Positions 54,734-64,000 of a stretch of DNA of 64,000 nt are shown piece by piece; position 1 is the first letter of the stretch; each line of letters begins with the position of its first letter. The notes beneath the pieces are model-generated. The model worked only from the letters and a program-made list of their open reading frames with translations, was not told where the DNA came from and ran no database searches. The translations under genes were made by a program, and so were the position numbers. This DNA is from Proluteimonas luteida (GTDB taxonomy: Bacteria > Pseudomonadota > Gammaproteobacteria > Xanthomonadales > Xanthomonadaceae): positions 1 to 64,000 of the forward strand of contig NZ_JAIWPT010000003.1 of NCBI RefSeq assembly GCF_021191695.1, given 5' to 3'.

Positions 54734-56632
54734 ATGAGTACTGTCCAGCCCCGCGCGCCCCTGGCGCGCTTCTTCGTCGGCCTCTGGGACGGCATGAACT
54801 TCATCCGCCGCCTGGTGCTGAACCTGCTGTTCTTCGGCCTGCTGTTCCTGTTCGCGCTGATCGTGCTGCTGGCGCTGGTCGGCCGCGGCTCGAAGCCGGC
54901 ACCGCTGCTGGAGCGCTCGACGCTGGTCATCGCCCCGGAAGGCGCGCTGGTCGAGCAGTACCGCAGCGACCCGTTCATGCGGGCGCTGGCCGAAAGCAGC
55001 GGCAGCGGCGTCGGCGAGGTGCAGCTGCGCGACCTGCTGCGCGCGCTCGACGCGGCCAAGGACGACAAGCGCATCGAACGCGTGCTGCTGCGCACCGACC
55101 GGCTGACGTTCTCCGGCTATGCGTCGATGCGCGAGGTCGCCGAGGCGATCGCCGCGGTGCGCGCGGCCGGCAAGCAGGTCGTCGCGTTCGGCGAGTACTT
55201 CGGCCAGCAGCAGTACCTGCTGGCCGCGCAGGCCGACGAGGTCTACCTCGATCCCGAGGGCGGCATGCTGCTCGAGGGCCTGAGCGGCTACCGCCAGTAC
55301 TACCGCGAGGCGCTGGCCGACAAGCTGCAGGTCGACATGCACCTGTTCAAGGTCGGCGAGTACAAGTCCGCGGCCGAGCCCTTCATCCTCGACGCCGCGT
55401 CGCCCGAGGCCAAGGAAGCCGACCTGTACTGGATGAACGACATCTGGCAGCGCCACATCGCCGACATCGCCGCGGTGCGCGGACTCGACCCGGCGACGAT
55501 CAACGCCGACATCGCGGCGCTGCCGGCGGGCATCGCCGCGGCCCGCGGCGACCTGGCGCAGTACGCGCTCGACCGCAAGCTGGTCGACGGCCTGAAGACG
55601 CGCGAGGAGGTGGAAGCCCTGCTGACCGAGCGCGGCGTCGCCGACGAGGACGCCGACGGCGGCTTCCGCCAGATCTCGATGCGCGAGTTCCTGGCCCACG
55701 TCGATCCCAAGACGGGCCCGGCCGACCGTCGCGACACCGTCGCGGTGGTCGTCGCCGAGGGCGGCATCACCGGTGGCCAGCAGCCGCCGGGCACGATCGG
55801 CGGCGAATCGACGTCGGCGCTGCTGCGCGAGGCGCGCGAGGACAAGCACGTCAAGTCGGTGGTGCTGCGCGTGGATTCGGGCGGCGGCGAGGTGTTCGCC
55901 TCCGAGCAGATCCGCCGCGAGGTCGATGCGCTCAAGGCCGCCGGCAAGCCGGTCGTGGTGTCGATGGGCGATGTCGCCGCGTCCGGCGGCTACTGGATCT
56001 CGATGAACGCCGACCGCATCTACGCCGATGCATCGACGATCACTGGTTCGATCGGCATCTTCGCGCTGGTGCCGACCTTCCCGCGCACGCTGGAGAAGTT
56101 CGGCATCCGCACCGACGGCGTCGGCACGACCCGCTTCGCCGGCGCGTTCGACCTGTCGCGCGAACTCGATCCCGAGGTCGGGCAGGTGATCCAGTCGGTG
56201 ATCGACCGCGGCTACCAGAACTTCATCGGCAAGGTCGGCGACGCCCGCGGGCGCAGCGCCGAGCAGATCGACGGTGTCGCCCGCGGCCGCGTCTGGAGCG
56301 GTACCCAGGCGCTGGAGCGCGGACTGGTCGACGAGCTCGGCGGCCTGCAGGCCTCGATCGCCAAGGCCGCCGAACTGGCCGGCCTGGAGCCCGACGGCCG
56401 CTGGCGCGTGCGCTATGTCGAGAAGGCCGCGACCCCGTTCGGCCGCTTCCTGACCAGCTTCGTCGGCGGCCGCGCCGGCAGCGCGCTGCTCGGCGACAGC
56501 GCGTTCGCCCACGGCGTGCTGGCCCGGGTCGCGCCGCGCGCCGAACAGGACCTGCGCCTGCTGGAAGGCGTGATGACGCCGACCCCGGGCAAGCCGGCCA
56601 AGGCGATCGCGTATTGCTTCTGCGAGCTGTGA
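54734..56632 (+). CDS. sppA: Signal peptide peptidase SppA (67K type)
   Basis: A 632-aa inner-membrane serine protease. One N-terminal helix ([20 protein letters not shown]) anchors two homologous protease halves. Catalytic Lys is K211 ([10 protein letters not shown]) and Ser is S417 ([10 protein letters not shown]), close to E. coli K209 and S409. It degrades cleaved signal peptides. ATG 54734 (MSTVQPRAP). Confidence 0.96.
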   Translation: MSTVQPRAPLARFFVGLWDGMNFIRRLVLNLLFFGLLFLFALIVLLALVGRGSKPAPLLERSTLVIAPEGALVEQYRSDPFMRALAESSGSGVGEVQLRDLLRALDAAKDDKRIERVLLRTDRLTFSGYASMREVAEAIAAVRAAGKQVVAFGEYFGQQQYLLAAQADEVYLDPEGGMLLEGLSGYRQYYREALADKLQVDMHLFKVGEYKSAAEPFILDAASPEAKEADLYWMNDIWQRHIADIAAVRGLDPATINADIAALPAGIAAARGDLAQYALDRKLVDGLKTREEVEALLTERGVADEDADGGFRQISMREFLAHVDPKTGPADRRDTVAVVVAEGGITGGQQPPGTIGGESTSALLREAREDKHVKSVVLRVDSGGGEVFASEQIRREVDALKAAGKPVVVSMGDVAASGGYWISMNADRIYADASTITGSIGIFALVPTFPRTLEKFGIRTDGVGTTRFAGAFDLSRELDPEVGQVIQSVIDRGYQNFIGKVGDARGRSAEQIDGVARGRVWSGTQALERGLVDELGGLQASIAKAAELAGLEPDGRWRVRYVEKAATPFGRFLTSFVGGRAGSALLGDSAFAHGVLARVAPRAEQDLRLLEGVMTPTPGKPAKAIAYCFCEL

Positions 56633-56679
56633 GGCGCCGCGCCGTCCGCGACCAGCGGGGGGCGACCAGGCGGTCGTAA

Positions 56680-56697
56680 GGCGGGTCTCGACCCGCC
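56680..56697. terminator. Hairpin between sppA and the small lipoprotein gene
   Basis: GGCGGGTC/GACCCGCC, perfect 8-bp stem with a TC loop, 47 bp after the sppA stop, between convergent genes. Similar GGCGGG-type palindromes occur at 12077. It resembles the common Xanthomonadaceae 'GGCGGGTC..GACCCGCC' REP. Confidence 0.55.
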
Positions 56698-56738
56698 CTG
56701 CGCCGTCGCCGGTGTCGGCTGGCGGGTCGGGGCCGGCC

Positions 56739-57005
56739 CTATCCGCCGCGTTCGGCGGCGTCGATCATGTCGCGCTGGCGCGCGGCGCCGTCGTCGAGCG
56801 TGCGCTGGACATCGCGCGCCTCGTCGAGGGGCTGCTGGATCGCATCGCGCAGTTGACCGACCTGCGGCTCGGGCGGCCTGTCGGTCGGCGTCTCCGGCGG
56901 CGGCCGGCAGGCCGTGGCCGCCAGCACCAGCGCAGCGACCAGGAACAGGCGCGTACAGCCGGCAACGGCGGCGGGAGGCGAGGGTGGTCGGGTGATGCCT
57001 GGCAT
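56739..57005 (-). CDS. Small putative lipoprotein
   Basis: An 88-aa protein with a hydrophobic stretch and lipobox-like [14 protein letters not shown], then a short Pro-rich spacer and one charged helix ([19 protein letters not shown]). No homologue recognised. It is divergent from the SDR gene with about 54 bp between them. Confidence 0.6.
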   Translation of the reverse strand: MPGITRPPSPPAAVAGCTRLFLVAALVLAATACRPPPETPTDRPPEPQVGQLRDAIQQPLDEARDVQRTLDDGAARQRDMIDAAERGG

Positions 57006-57059
57006 CGGATACTCCCTGCGGCGGGCCCGGGGCTATCCTACGCCCACGCAATCGAGGAA

Positions 57060-57842
57060 ATGTCGATGGATCCGCAGCGCTGGCGCCTGGACGGACAACT
57101 GGCCCTGGTGACCGGCGGCAGCGCCGGCATCGGTCGTGCGATCGCGCGCGAGCTGGCGGGGTTCGGCGCGACGGTGCTGATCGTCGGCCGCAATGGCGAT
57201 GCGCTGGAGGAGACCCGCGACGAGCTGCTGGACCTGCAGCCGGATGCCGACGTGCGCGCGCTGATCGCCGACGTCGTCGACGAGGACCAGCGCCGCGAGA
57301 TCCTCGACTGGGTCGAGGACCAGGGCGACGGCCTGAACATCCTGGTCAACAACGCCGGCGGCAACGTCTCGCGCCCTGCCACGGAGTACAGCGAGGACGA
57401 GTGGCGCGAGATCTTCGAGATCAACGTGTTCAGCGCGTTCGAGCTGACCCGCTACGCCTATCCGCTGCTGGTCCGGCACGCGACCTCGAGCGTGGTCAAC
57501 GTCGGCAGCGTGTCCGCGCTGACCCACGTGCGCACCGGCGTCGCCTATGGCATGAGCAAGGCCGCGCTGCACCAGATGACCCGCAATCTCGCGGTCGAGT
57601 GGGCCGGCGACGGCGTGCGCGTCAACGCCGTCGCGCCGTGGTACATCCGCACCCGGCGCACGTCGGCGCCGCTGGCCGATCCCGACTATCTCGACGAGGT
57701 GCTGGCGCGCACGCCGATGGGCCGCATCGGCGAGCCCGACGAGGTCGCCGCGGCGGTCGCGTTCCTGTGCCTGCCGGCGGCCGGCTACATCACCGGCGAG
57801 TGCATCGCGGTCGATGGCGGATTCCTGCGGTATGGCTTCTGA
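57060..57842 (+). CDS. Short-chain dehydrogenase/reductase (tropinone-reductase-like)
   Basis: A 260-aa classical [15 protein letters not shown] is the NAD(P) loop, NNAGG the structural motif, and S in VGSVSAL with Y-G-M-S-K is the catalytic Ser-Tyr-Lys set. PWYIRT and the C-terminal [13 protein letters not shown] are typical. The sequence most resembles tropinone-reductase-like SDRs; the substrate is unknown. ATG 57060, with ATG 57066 as alternative. TATCCT before the start is a possible -10. Confidence 0.88.
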   Translation: MSMDPQRWRLDGQLALVTGGSAGIGRAIARELAGFGATVLIVGRNGDALEETRDELLDLQPDADVRALIADVVDEDQRREILDWVEDQGDGLNILVNNAGGNVSRPATEYSEDEWREIFEINVFSAFELTRYAYPLLVRHATSSVVNVGSVSALTHVRTGVAYGMSKAALHQMTRNLAVEWAGDGVRVNAVAPWYIRTRRTSAPLADPDYLDEVLARTPMGRIGEPDEVAAAVAFLCLPAAGYITGECIAVDGGFLRYGF

Positions 57843-58332
57843 GCGCGCGCCGGCAGGCGGCCGGGTCCGGGCGCCCTGGCTGGCGCGCACGACCTCGCCG
57901 CTGCATTTCGTCATCGCCCTGGCCGGCGGCGCCTTGCTGCAGCGCATGCTCGGCCTGCCGCTGCCCGAAGGCCGCTGGCTGACCGCGCTGCACCTGCTCG
58001 GCACGCTGCTGGCGAATGCGGGGCTGCTGCTGGCACTGGCCTGCTTCGCGCTGTTCCTGCGCCGGCGCACGACGATCCTGCCGGCGGAGCTGCCGTCGCG
58101 GCTGATCGTCGCCGGCCCGTACCGCTTCACCCGCAATCCGCTGTACCTGAGCCTGGCGCTGAGCTATGCGGGACTGGCGTGCATCCTCGACGTGCCGTGG
58201 GCGCTGCTGCTGCTGCCGGCGCCGCTGCTGATCCTGCAGCGGGTGGTGATCCCGTTCGAGGAATCGCGGCTGCGCGCGCAGTTCGGCACCGCCTACGCCG
58301 ACTACTGCGCCAGCGTCGGCCGCTGGTGGTGA
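57832..58332 (+). CDS. Isoprenylcysteine carboxyl methyltransferase-like membrane protein
   Basis: A 166-aa protein with four or five hydrophobic helices. The C-terminal block [20 protein letters not shown] is the hallmark 'GPY...RNPmYlg' of the ICMT/PEMT-type integral-membrane methyltransferases, and [17 protein letters not shown] the matching 'EE..L...fG..Y..Y' motif. The methyl acceptor is unknown; lipids or small thiols are plausible. It overlaps the SDR stop by 11 bp and is probably co-expressed. Confidence 0.83.
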   Translation: MASERAPAGGRVRAPWLARTTSPLHFVIALAGGALLQRMLGLPLPEGRWLTALHLLGTLLANAGLLLALACFALFLRRRTTILPAELPSRLIVAGPYRFTRNPLYLSLALSYAGLACILDVPWALLLLPAPLLILQRVVIPFEESRLRAQFGTAYADYCASVGRWW

Positions 58333-58432
58333 AAGGAGGCGGCAAGCGTGTCGTCGCCGACGTACCGCCGATTGCCCGATGGCGGTTCCGCGCCGTTGCA
58401 GAGCCGAGCGAGCCCGGCGCCACGGCGCCGGT

Positions 58433-59068
58433 TCAGTGGCCCAGGCAGTCGCTGTCGCTGTAGGTGGTGAACAGGGCCTCGTACTCCTGCCGCAGGCGCT
58501 CGCGCTCGCGGCCCTGGGCGTACTGCCAGCGGAACTCGGCCTCGCGCACGCGGGTCTCCCAGACCCGGCACAGCGAGTCGGCCGGCACCGCGGTGCAGAC
58601 GTCCTCGACGTGCTCGCAGGCCTGACCCGCGCCCATGCCGGGTACGCTACCGATGCCCACCGTCTGCAGCGGCCGGCAGCGCGTCGGCGGCGTGTCGTCC
58701 TCGCGGTAGTAGCTGCTGTCGTCGTAGACGCGGCAGGCGAACAGCGGCGGGGGCGGTTCGCGTGGCGGCGCGTCCTCGTCGACGTCGCCGGTACCGAGCT
58801 CGGCCAGGCGCAGCGTCGAGATCAACGGCACCGAAGGCGCCACGTCGGCCTGCGGCGGTGGCACGAACGCGGGCAGCGGCGCGGCGATCTCGACGACCCG
58901 GCGCTGCTGCCGCATGCCCTTGGCGCACGGCGTGCCGTTCTGGAAGGTCACCGCGCCGCTGGCGTCCTCGCAGCGGTAGACCACGTTGTCGGCGTCGGCC
59001 TGCGCGCCGCCGGCCAGCCACAGCAGCGGCAGCAGCCACAGGCCGCGGAGAGGGCGTGTGCGCGTCAT
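58433..59068 (-). CDS. DUF4124 exported protein (downstream of pair)
   Basis: A 211-aa protein with a signal peptide (LRGLWLLPLLWLAGGAQA) and an N-terminal DUF4124 motif (VVYRCEDASGAVTFQNGTPC). A second region with paired cysteines (FACRVYDDSSYYRED; RCRPLQTVGIG) and a Cys-rich helical end (CEHVEDVC, SLCRVWETRVREAE, DCLGH) follow. Function unknown. It overlaps the upstream paralogue by 4 bp. Confidence 0.82.
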   Translation of the reverse strand: MTRTRPLRGLWLLPLLWLAGGAQADADNVVYRCEDASGAVTFQNGTPCAKGMRQQRRVVEIAAPLPAFVPPPQADVAPSVPLISTLRLAELGTGDVDEDAPPREPPPPLFACRVYDDSSYYREDDTPPTRCRPLQTVGIGSVPGMGAGQACEHVEDVCTAVPADSLCRVWETRVREAEFRWQYAQGRERERLRQEYEALFTTYSDSDCLGH

Positions 59069-59727
59069 TGGCGGCAGTCGTTGTCGAGGCGTGCGTTGAT
59101 GTTGCGTTCCTCGCGCCGCAGCTGGTCGCGCTCGGTGGGCTGGGCGTTGAAGAAGCGGCGCCGGATCTCCTCGCGCCGGTCGACCAGCAGGCCGCAGACC
59201 TCGCGCTGCGGCAGCGGCTGGCAGTTGTCGCGGACCCAGGTGCCGGCCGGCCCGATCGCACCGCGGTGCGGCGGTGGACGGTGCCCCGGTGGCGGCGCGG
59301 GCTCGATGCCGCTGCCGCCCGGCGCGCCGACCGGCGGGCGCCGGCGCGGCGGGCCGTAGCCGAGTGTCCACAACGGCACCCAGCGCGGATTGCCGGCGTC
59401 CGAATCGCTGGTGTAGCTGCTGCCGTCCGGACGCACGCAACGGTACATCGGCTGCGGTGCCTGCAGCACCACGACCTGCGGCTGCGGCGCGGCCGGCGGG
59501 GGCGGTGGCGGTTCCGGGCGCGGCGCCGGCGGCGGCCCGTCCACGGGGCGCAGCATCGAGCGTTCGCGCTGGCTCTGGCCCTCGGCGCACGGCGTGTCCT
59601 GCAGCGCCACGCGCCCGCCGCCGTCGGTGCAGCGGTAGACCGTCACGTTGCCGGCGGCCGGCACCGCCCCGGCCGTCGCCGTGGCCAATGCGAACAGCAA
59701 CGGCAATGTCGTCAGGCAGGTACGCAT
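59065..59727 (-). CDS. DUF4124 exported protein (first of pair)
   Basis: A 220-aa protein, paralogous to the preceding entry: signal peptide (LTTLPLLFALATATAGA), DUF4124 motif (VTVYRCTDGGGRVALQDTPC), a proline-rich linker (PPPAPRPEPPPPPP), a repeated motif YRCVRPDGSSYTSDS and the same C-terminal plan (DNCQPLPQREVC, RREERNINARLDNDC). ATG 59727. Confidence 0.82.
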   Translation of the reverse strand: MRTCLTTLPLLFALATATAGAVPAAGNVTVYRCTDGGGRVALQDTPCAEGQSQRERSMLRPVDGPPPAPRPEPPPPPPAAPQPQVVVLQAPQPMYRCVRPDGSSYTSDSDAGNPRWVPLWTLGYGPPRRRPPVGAPGGSGIEPAPPPGHRPPPHRGAIGPAGTWVRDNCQPLPQREVCGLLVDRREEIRRRFFNAQPTERDQLRREERNINARLDNDCRQ

Positions 59728-59896
59728 GCCGACATCATGCGGTGCCGGGCCGATTGCGCAAAGTGAAACGCGATGCTGCGCCGCCGGGGTCGGGGGCAAA
59801 GCGTGAACGGGTGCCCGGATCGCGCGCCTTGCGTAGAGCAGGCGGACTGCGCTCCACGCGGCGCGGTGCATGGCCGCGTGTCGGAAGGCGTGCCGT

Positions 59897-61560
<1,664 letters not shown>

Positions 61561-61568
61561 TGCTCGCC

Positions 61569-64000
61569 TCACGCCGCCCTCCGCAGGTCTTCCTCCAGCG
61601 CCTTCAGGCTCGCGGCCTTGGGCTTGACCAGCCAGAACTTGCCGACGAAATCGCGGAACTCGTCGAGGATCCGCGCGCTCCACGCGCTGCCCGTCAGCCG
61701 CGCATGGGCCTCGATCAGGTCGCGCAGGTGCTGGCGGTAGTTGTCGAACGCCTCGGGCGTGACCCGCAGGATGTCGATCAGTTCGTGGTTGTAGCGGTCG
61801 ACGAAATCGCGTTCCAGGTCGAGCACGTAGGCGATGCCGCCGGTGAAGCCGGCGCCGAAGTTCAGGCCGATGCGGCCGAGCACCGCGACCGCGCCGCCGG
61901 TCATGTATTCGCAGCAGTGGTCGCCGGCGCCCTCGATGACCGCGACCGCGCCGGAGTTGCGCACGCCGAAGCGCTCGCCTGCGCGGCCCGCGGCGTACAG
62001 TTCGCCGCCGGTCGCGCCGTACAGGCAGGTGTTGCCGAGGATCGGCGTCAGCCGCGACTCGAACGCGCTGCCCGTCGGCGGGCGCAGCACGATGCGGCCG
62101 CCGGCCATGCCCTTGCCGACGTAGTCGTTGGCCTCGCCTTCGAGATCGATGTGCAGGCCACCGGCGTTGAACGCGCCCAGGCTCTGGCCGGCACTGCCGC
62201 GCAGCCGCAGCGTCAGCGGCCGGTCGGCCATGCCGGTGTTGCCGTGGTGGCGCGCGATCAGGCCCGACAGCCGGGTGCCGATGCTGCGATCGGTGTTGTG
62301 GATGTCGAAGTCGTACGCACCGCCGTCGCCGCGCGCGATGGCCTTCGCCAGCCGCGCGTCGAGGGTCGCGGCCAGGCCGCCGGGCGGAACCTGCAGTGCG
62401 GGCGATCCGCAGTACGCCGCCGGCTTGCCGGGATCGCGGCGCAGCAGCATCGACAGGTCGACGTCGACCAGGTCGCGGGTCTCGCGCACGTGCTGCTCCA
62501 GCAGGTCGGTGCGGCCGACGATCTCGTCGAGCGAACGTGCGCCGAGCGCGGCCAGGTGCTCGCGCACGTCCTCGGCGACGTTGCGGAAGAACGTCTCCAC
62601 GCGTTCGGGCAGGCCCTTGTAGTGGTTGGCGCGCAGGCGCTCGTCCTGGGTGGCCACGCCGGTCGCGCAGTTGTTGAGGTGGCAGATGCGCAGGTACTTG
62701 CAGCCCAGCGCGATCATCGGCGCGGTGCCGAAGCCGAAGGTGTCGGCGCCGAGCAGCGCGGCCTTGACCACGTCGTAGCCGGTCTTCAGGCCGCCGTCGG
62801 TCTGCAGCAGCACCTTGTCGCGCATGTCGTTGAACTGCAGCGCCTGGCGCGCCTCCGACAGGCCCAGTTCCCACGGCGCGCCGGCGTAGCGGATCGAGCC
62901 CAGCGGGCTGGCGCCGGTGCCGCCGTCGTGGCCGGAGATCGTGATCAGGTCGGCGCCGGCCTTGACCACGCCGGCGGCGATCGTGCCGACGCCGGCATGG
63001 CTGACCAGCTTGACCGAGATCAGCGCCTGGGGATTGATCTGGCGCAGGTCGAAGATCAGCTGCGCCAGGTCCTCGATCGAGTAGATGTCGTGGTGCGGCG
63101 GCGGCGAGATCAGGCCGATGCCCGGCTTGGCGTAGCGCAGCCGCGCGATCAGCGGATTGACCTTGCTGCCGGGCAGCTGCCCGCCCTCGCCGGGCTTGGC
63201 GCCCTGCGCGACCTTGATCTGCAGCACGTCGGCGTTGATCAGGTACTCGGGGGTCACGCCGAAGCGGCCCGAGGCGATCTGCTTGATCTTGCTGCGCCGG
63301 TCGCTGCCGTAGCGGTCCGGGTCCTCGCCGCCTTCGCCGCTGTTGCTGCGGCCGCCGAGCCGGTTCATCGCGATCGCCAGCGCCTCGTGCGCTTCCGGCG
63401 ACAGCGCGCCCAGGCTCATCGCCGCCGAGTCGAAGCGGCGCACGATCGACGCCACCGGCTCGACCTCGTCGAGCGGCAGCGGCGCGGCGGCCGCCTTCGG
63501 CCGCAGCAGGTCGCGCAGCGCCGCGGGCGGGCGGTTGTCGACGAAGTCCGAGTAGCGCTTCCAGTCGGCGCGCTCGCCGGTCAGCACCGCGCGCTGCAGC
63601 GACTGCACGACGTCGGGGTTGAACTGGTGGTATTCGCCGCCGTGCACGTAGTGCAGCAGGCCGCCGGGTTCGGGCAGGGCGTTGTCGTCCCAGCCGTGCG
63701 CGGCCAGCGCACGCGCGTCGGCCTCGAGCCGCGCGAACCCGGCGCCGCCGATCCGCGACGGCGTGTCGGCGAAGCACAGGGCGACGACGTCGGCATCCAG
63801 GCCGACGATCTCGAACAGCTGCGCGCCGCGATAGCTGGCGATGCTGCCGATGCCCATCTTCGACAGGATCTTCAGCAGGCCCTTGCGGATGCCGCGGCGG
63901 TAGCTGCGGCCGAGCTGCAGCATCTCGTCGCCGGCCGTGGTCGCCAGCACGCCGCGCCGGCCCAGCGCATGCAGCGTCTGGTAGGCGAGGTAGGGATAGA
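61569..64000 (-). CDS. gltB: Glutamate synthase large subunit, C-terminal part
   Basis: About 810 C-terminal residues; the gene continues beyond the right edge. The FMN-binding synthase domain shows [52 protein letters not shown] and [20 protein letters not shown]. The 3Fe-4S cluster cysteines are [15 protein letters not shown]. The C-terminal beta-helix GXGXG domain is complete ([22 protein letters not shown]). The amidotransferase domain lies outside the window. Confidence 0.97.
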   Translation of the reverse strand, partial: YPYLAYQTLHALGRRGVLATTAGDEMLQLGRSYRRGIRKGLLKILSKMGIGSIASYRGAQLFEIVGLDADVVALCFADTPSRIGGAGFARLEADARALAAHGWDDNALPEPGGLLHYVHGGEYHQFNPDVVQSLQRAVLTGERADWKRYSDFVDNRPPAALRDLLRPKAAAAPLPLDEVEPVASIVRRFDSAAMSLGALSPEAHEALAIAMNRLGGRSNSGEGGEDPDRYGSDRRSKIKQIASGRFGVTPEYLINADVLQIKVAQGAKPGEGGQLPGSKVNPLIARLRYAKPGIGLISPPPHHDIYSIEDLAQLIFDLRQINPQALISVKLVSHAGVGTIAAGVVKAGADLITISGHDGGTGASPLGSIRYAGAPWELGLSEARQALQFNDMRDKVLLQTDGGLKTGYDVVKAALLGADTFGFGTAPMIALGCKYLRICHLNNCATGVATQDERLRANHYKGLPERVETFFRNVAEDVREHLAALGARSLDEIVGRTDLLEQHVRETRDLVDVDLSMLLRRDPGKPAAYCGSPALQVPPGGLAATLDARLAKAIARGDGGAYDFDIHNTDRSIGTRLSGLIARHHGNTGMADRPLTLRLRGSAGQSLGAFNAGGLHIDLEGEANDYVGKGMAGGRIVLRPPTGSAFESRLTPILGNTCLYGATGGELYAAGRAGERFGVRNSGAVAVIEGAGDHCCEYMTGGAVAVLGRIGLNFGAGFTGGIAYVLDLERDFVDRYNHELIDILRVTPEAFDNYRQHLRDLIEAHARLTGSAWSARILDEFRDFVGKFWLVKPKAASLKALEEDLRRAA

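Noticed and set aside
54426..54737. A small gene encoding an EQHA-repeat peptide before sppA
   Set aside because: The repeated peptide is simply the translation of the 15-bp tandem repeat; the frame overlaps the MATE gene end and has no start signal.

Overview
The window is high-GC (about 70% by eye) gammaproteobacterial chromosome, almost certainly from the Xanthomonadaceae/Lysobacteraceae (a Luteimonas/Lysobacter/Xanthomonas relative; genus is inference). The markers are a Clp-type CRP regulator divergent from speD, coq7 and rplM-rpsI, a metB / O-antigen cluster / etfAB arrangement, and an rmlBACD block followed by a two-subunit CoA transferase. Genes are dense, often overlap by 4 bases (ATGA, GTGA, TGATG), and no transposase, integrase, plasmid gene or CRISPR array is visible.

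Layout. 1-6.8 kb: the end of a CDS, trpC fused to a HAD phosphatase, a TauE exporter, a GNAT enzyme, clp/speD, coq7 and the rplM-rpsI operon. 6.9-14.5 kb: tRNA-Gln(CUG), a 2OG-Fe dioxygenase, the last two steps of tyrosine breakdown (FAH and maleylacetoacetate isomerase), pilU, a periplasmic pair, a YdcH-like gene and a cystathionine beta-synthase. 14.8-30.8 kb: metB, then a visibly lower-GC O-antigen island (wzm, wzt, a GT4 enzyme, a 718-aa glycosyltransferase, a 1324-aa methyltransferase/coiled-coil/double-glycosyltransferase, a decayed GT2 pseudogene, a small methyltransferase, a lipoprotein, wecB), closed by etfA and etfB. 31-36 kb: rmlBACD for dTDP-L-rhamnose and scoAB. 36-46 kb: an AlkB-like gene, an Mla/MCE lipid-transport operon, a ThrE exporter, an H-NS protein, proS and pssA, then a holD-like gene overlapping rimI. 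46-57 kb: a NYN-OST-HTH protein, priA, an unusual intergenic region with DnaA boxes and palindromes, a sigma-region-4-like membrane protein with a DUF3106 partner, a DUF3667 protein, a MATE pump and sppA. 57-64 kb: an SDR, an ICMT-like membrane protein, two tandem DUF4124 proteins and gltD-gltB (gltB runs off the window).

How the genes work together. metB to etfA brackets the variable surface-polysaccharide locus: the glycosyltransferases and methyltransferases would build the chain, WecB and RmlBACD supply UDP-ManNAc and dTDP-rhamnose, and Wzm/Wzt export the lipid-linked polymer. The Mla operon maintains outer-membrane lipid asymmetry.

Most notable: the TrpC-HAD fusion; a Wzt whose C-terminal region holds three 19-residue repeats; the 1324-aa multi-domain enzyme; the glycosyltransferase pseudogene; a CoA-transferase alpha subunit missing about 32 conserved residues; a family of three GATTCGT-rich dispersed elements, one of which supplies the N-terminus of the MlaF-like ATPase; and the palindrome/DnaA-box cluster upstream of priA. 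I did not find a complete new defence or mobile system.
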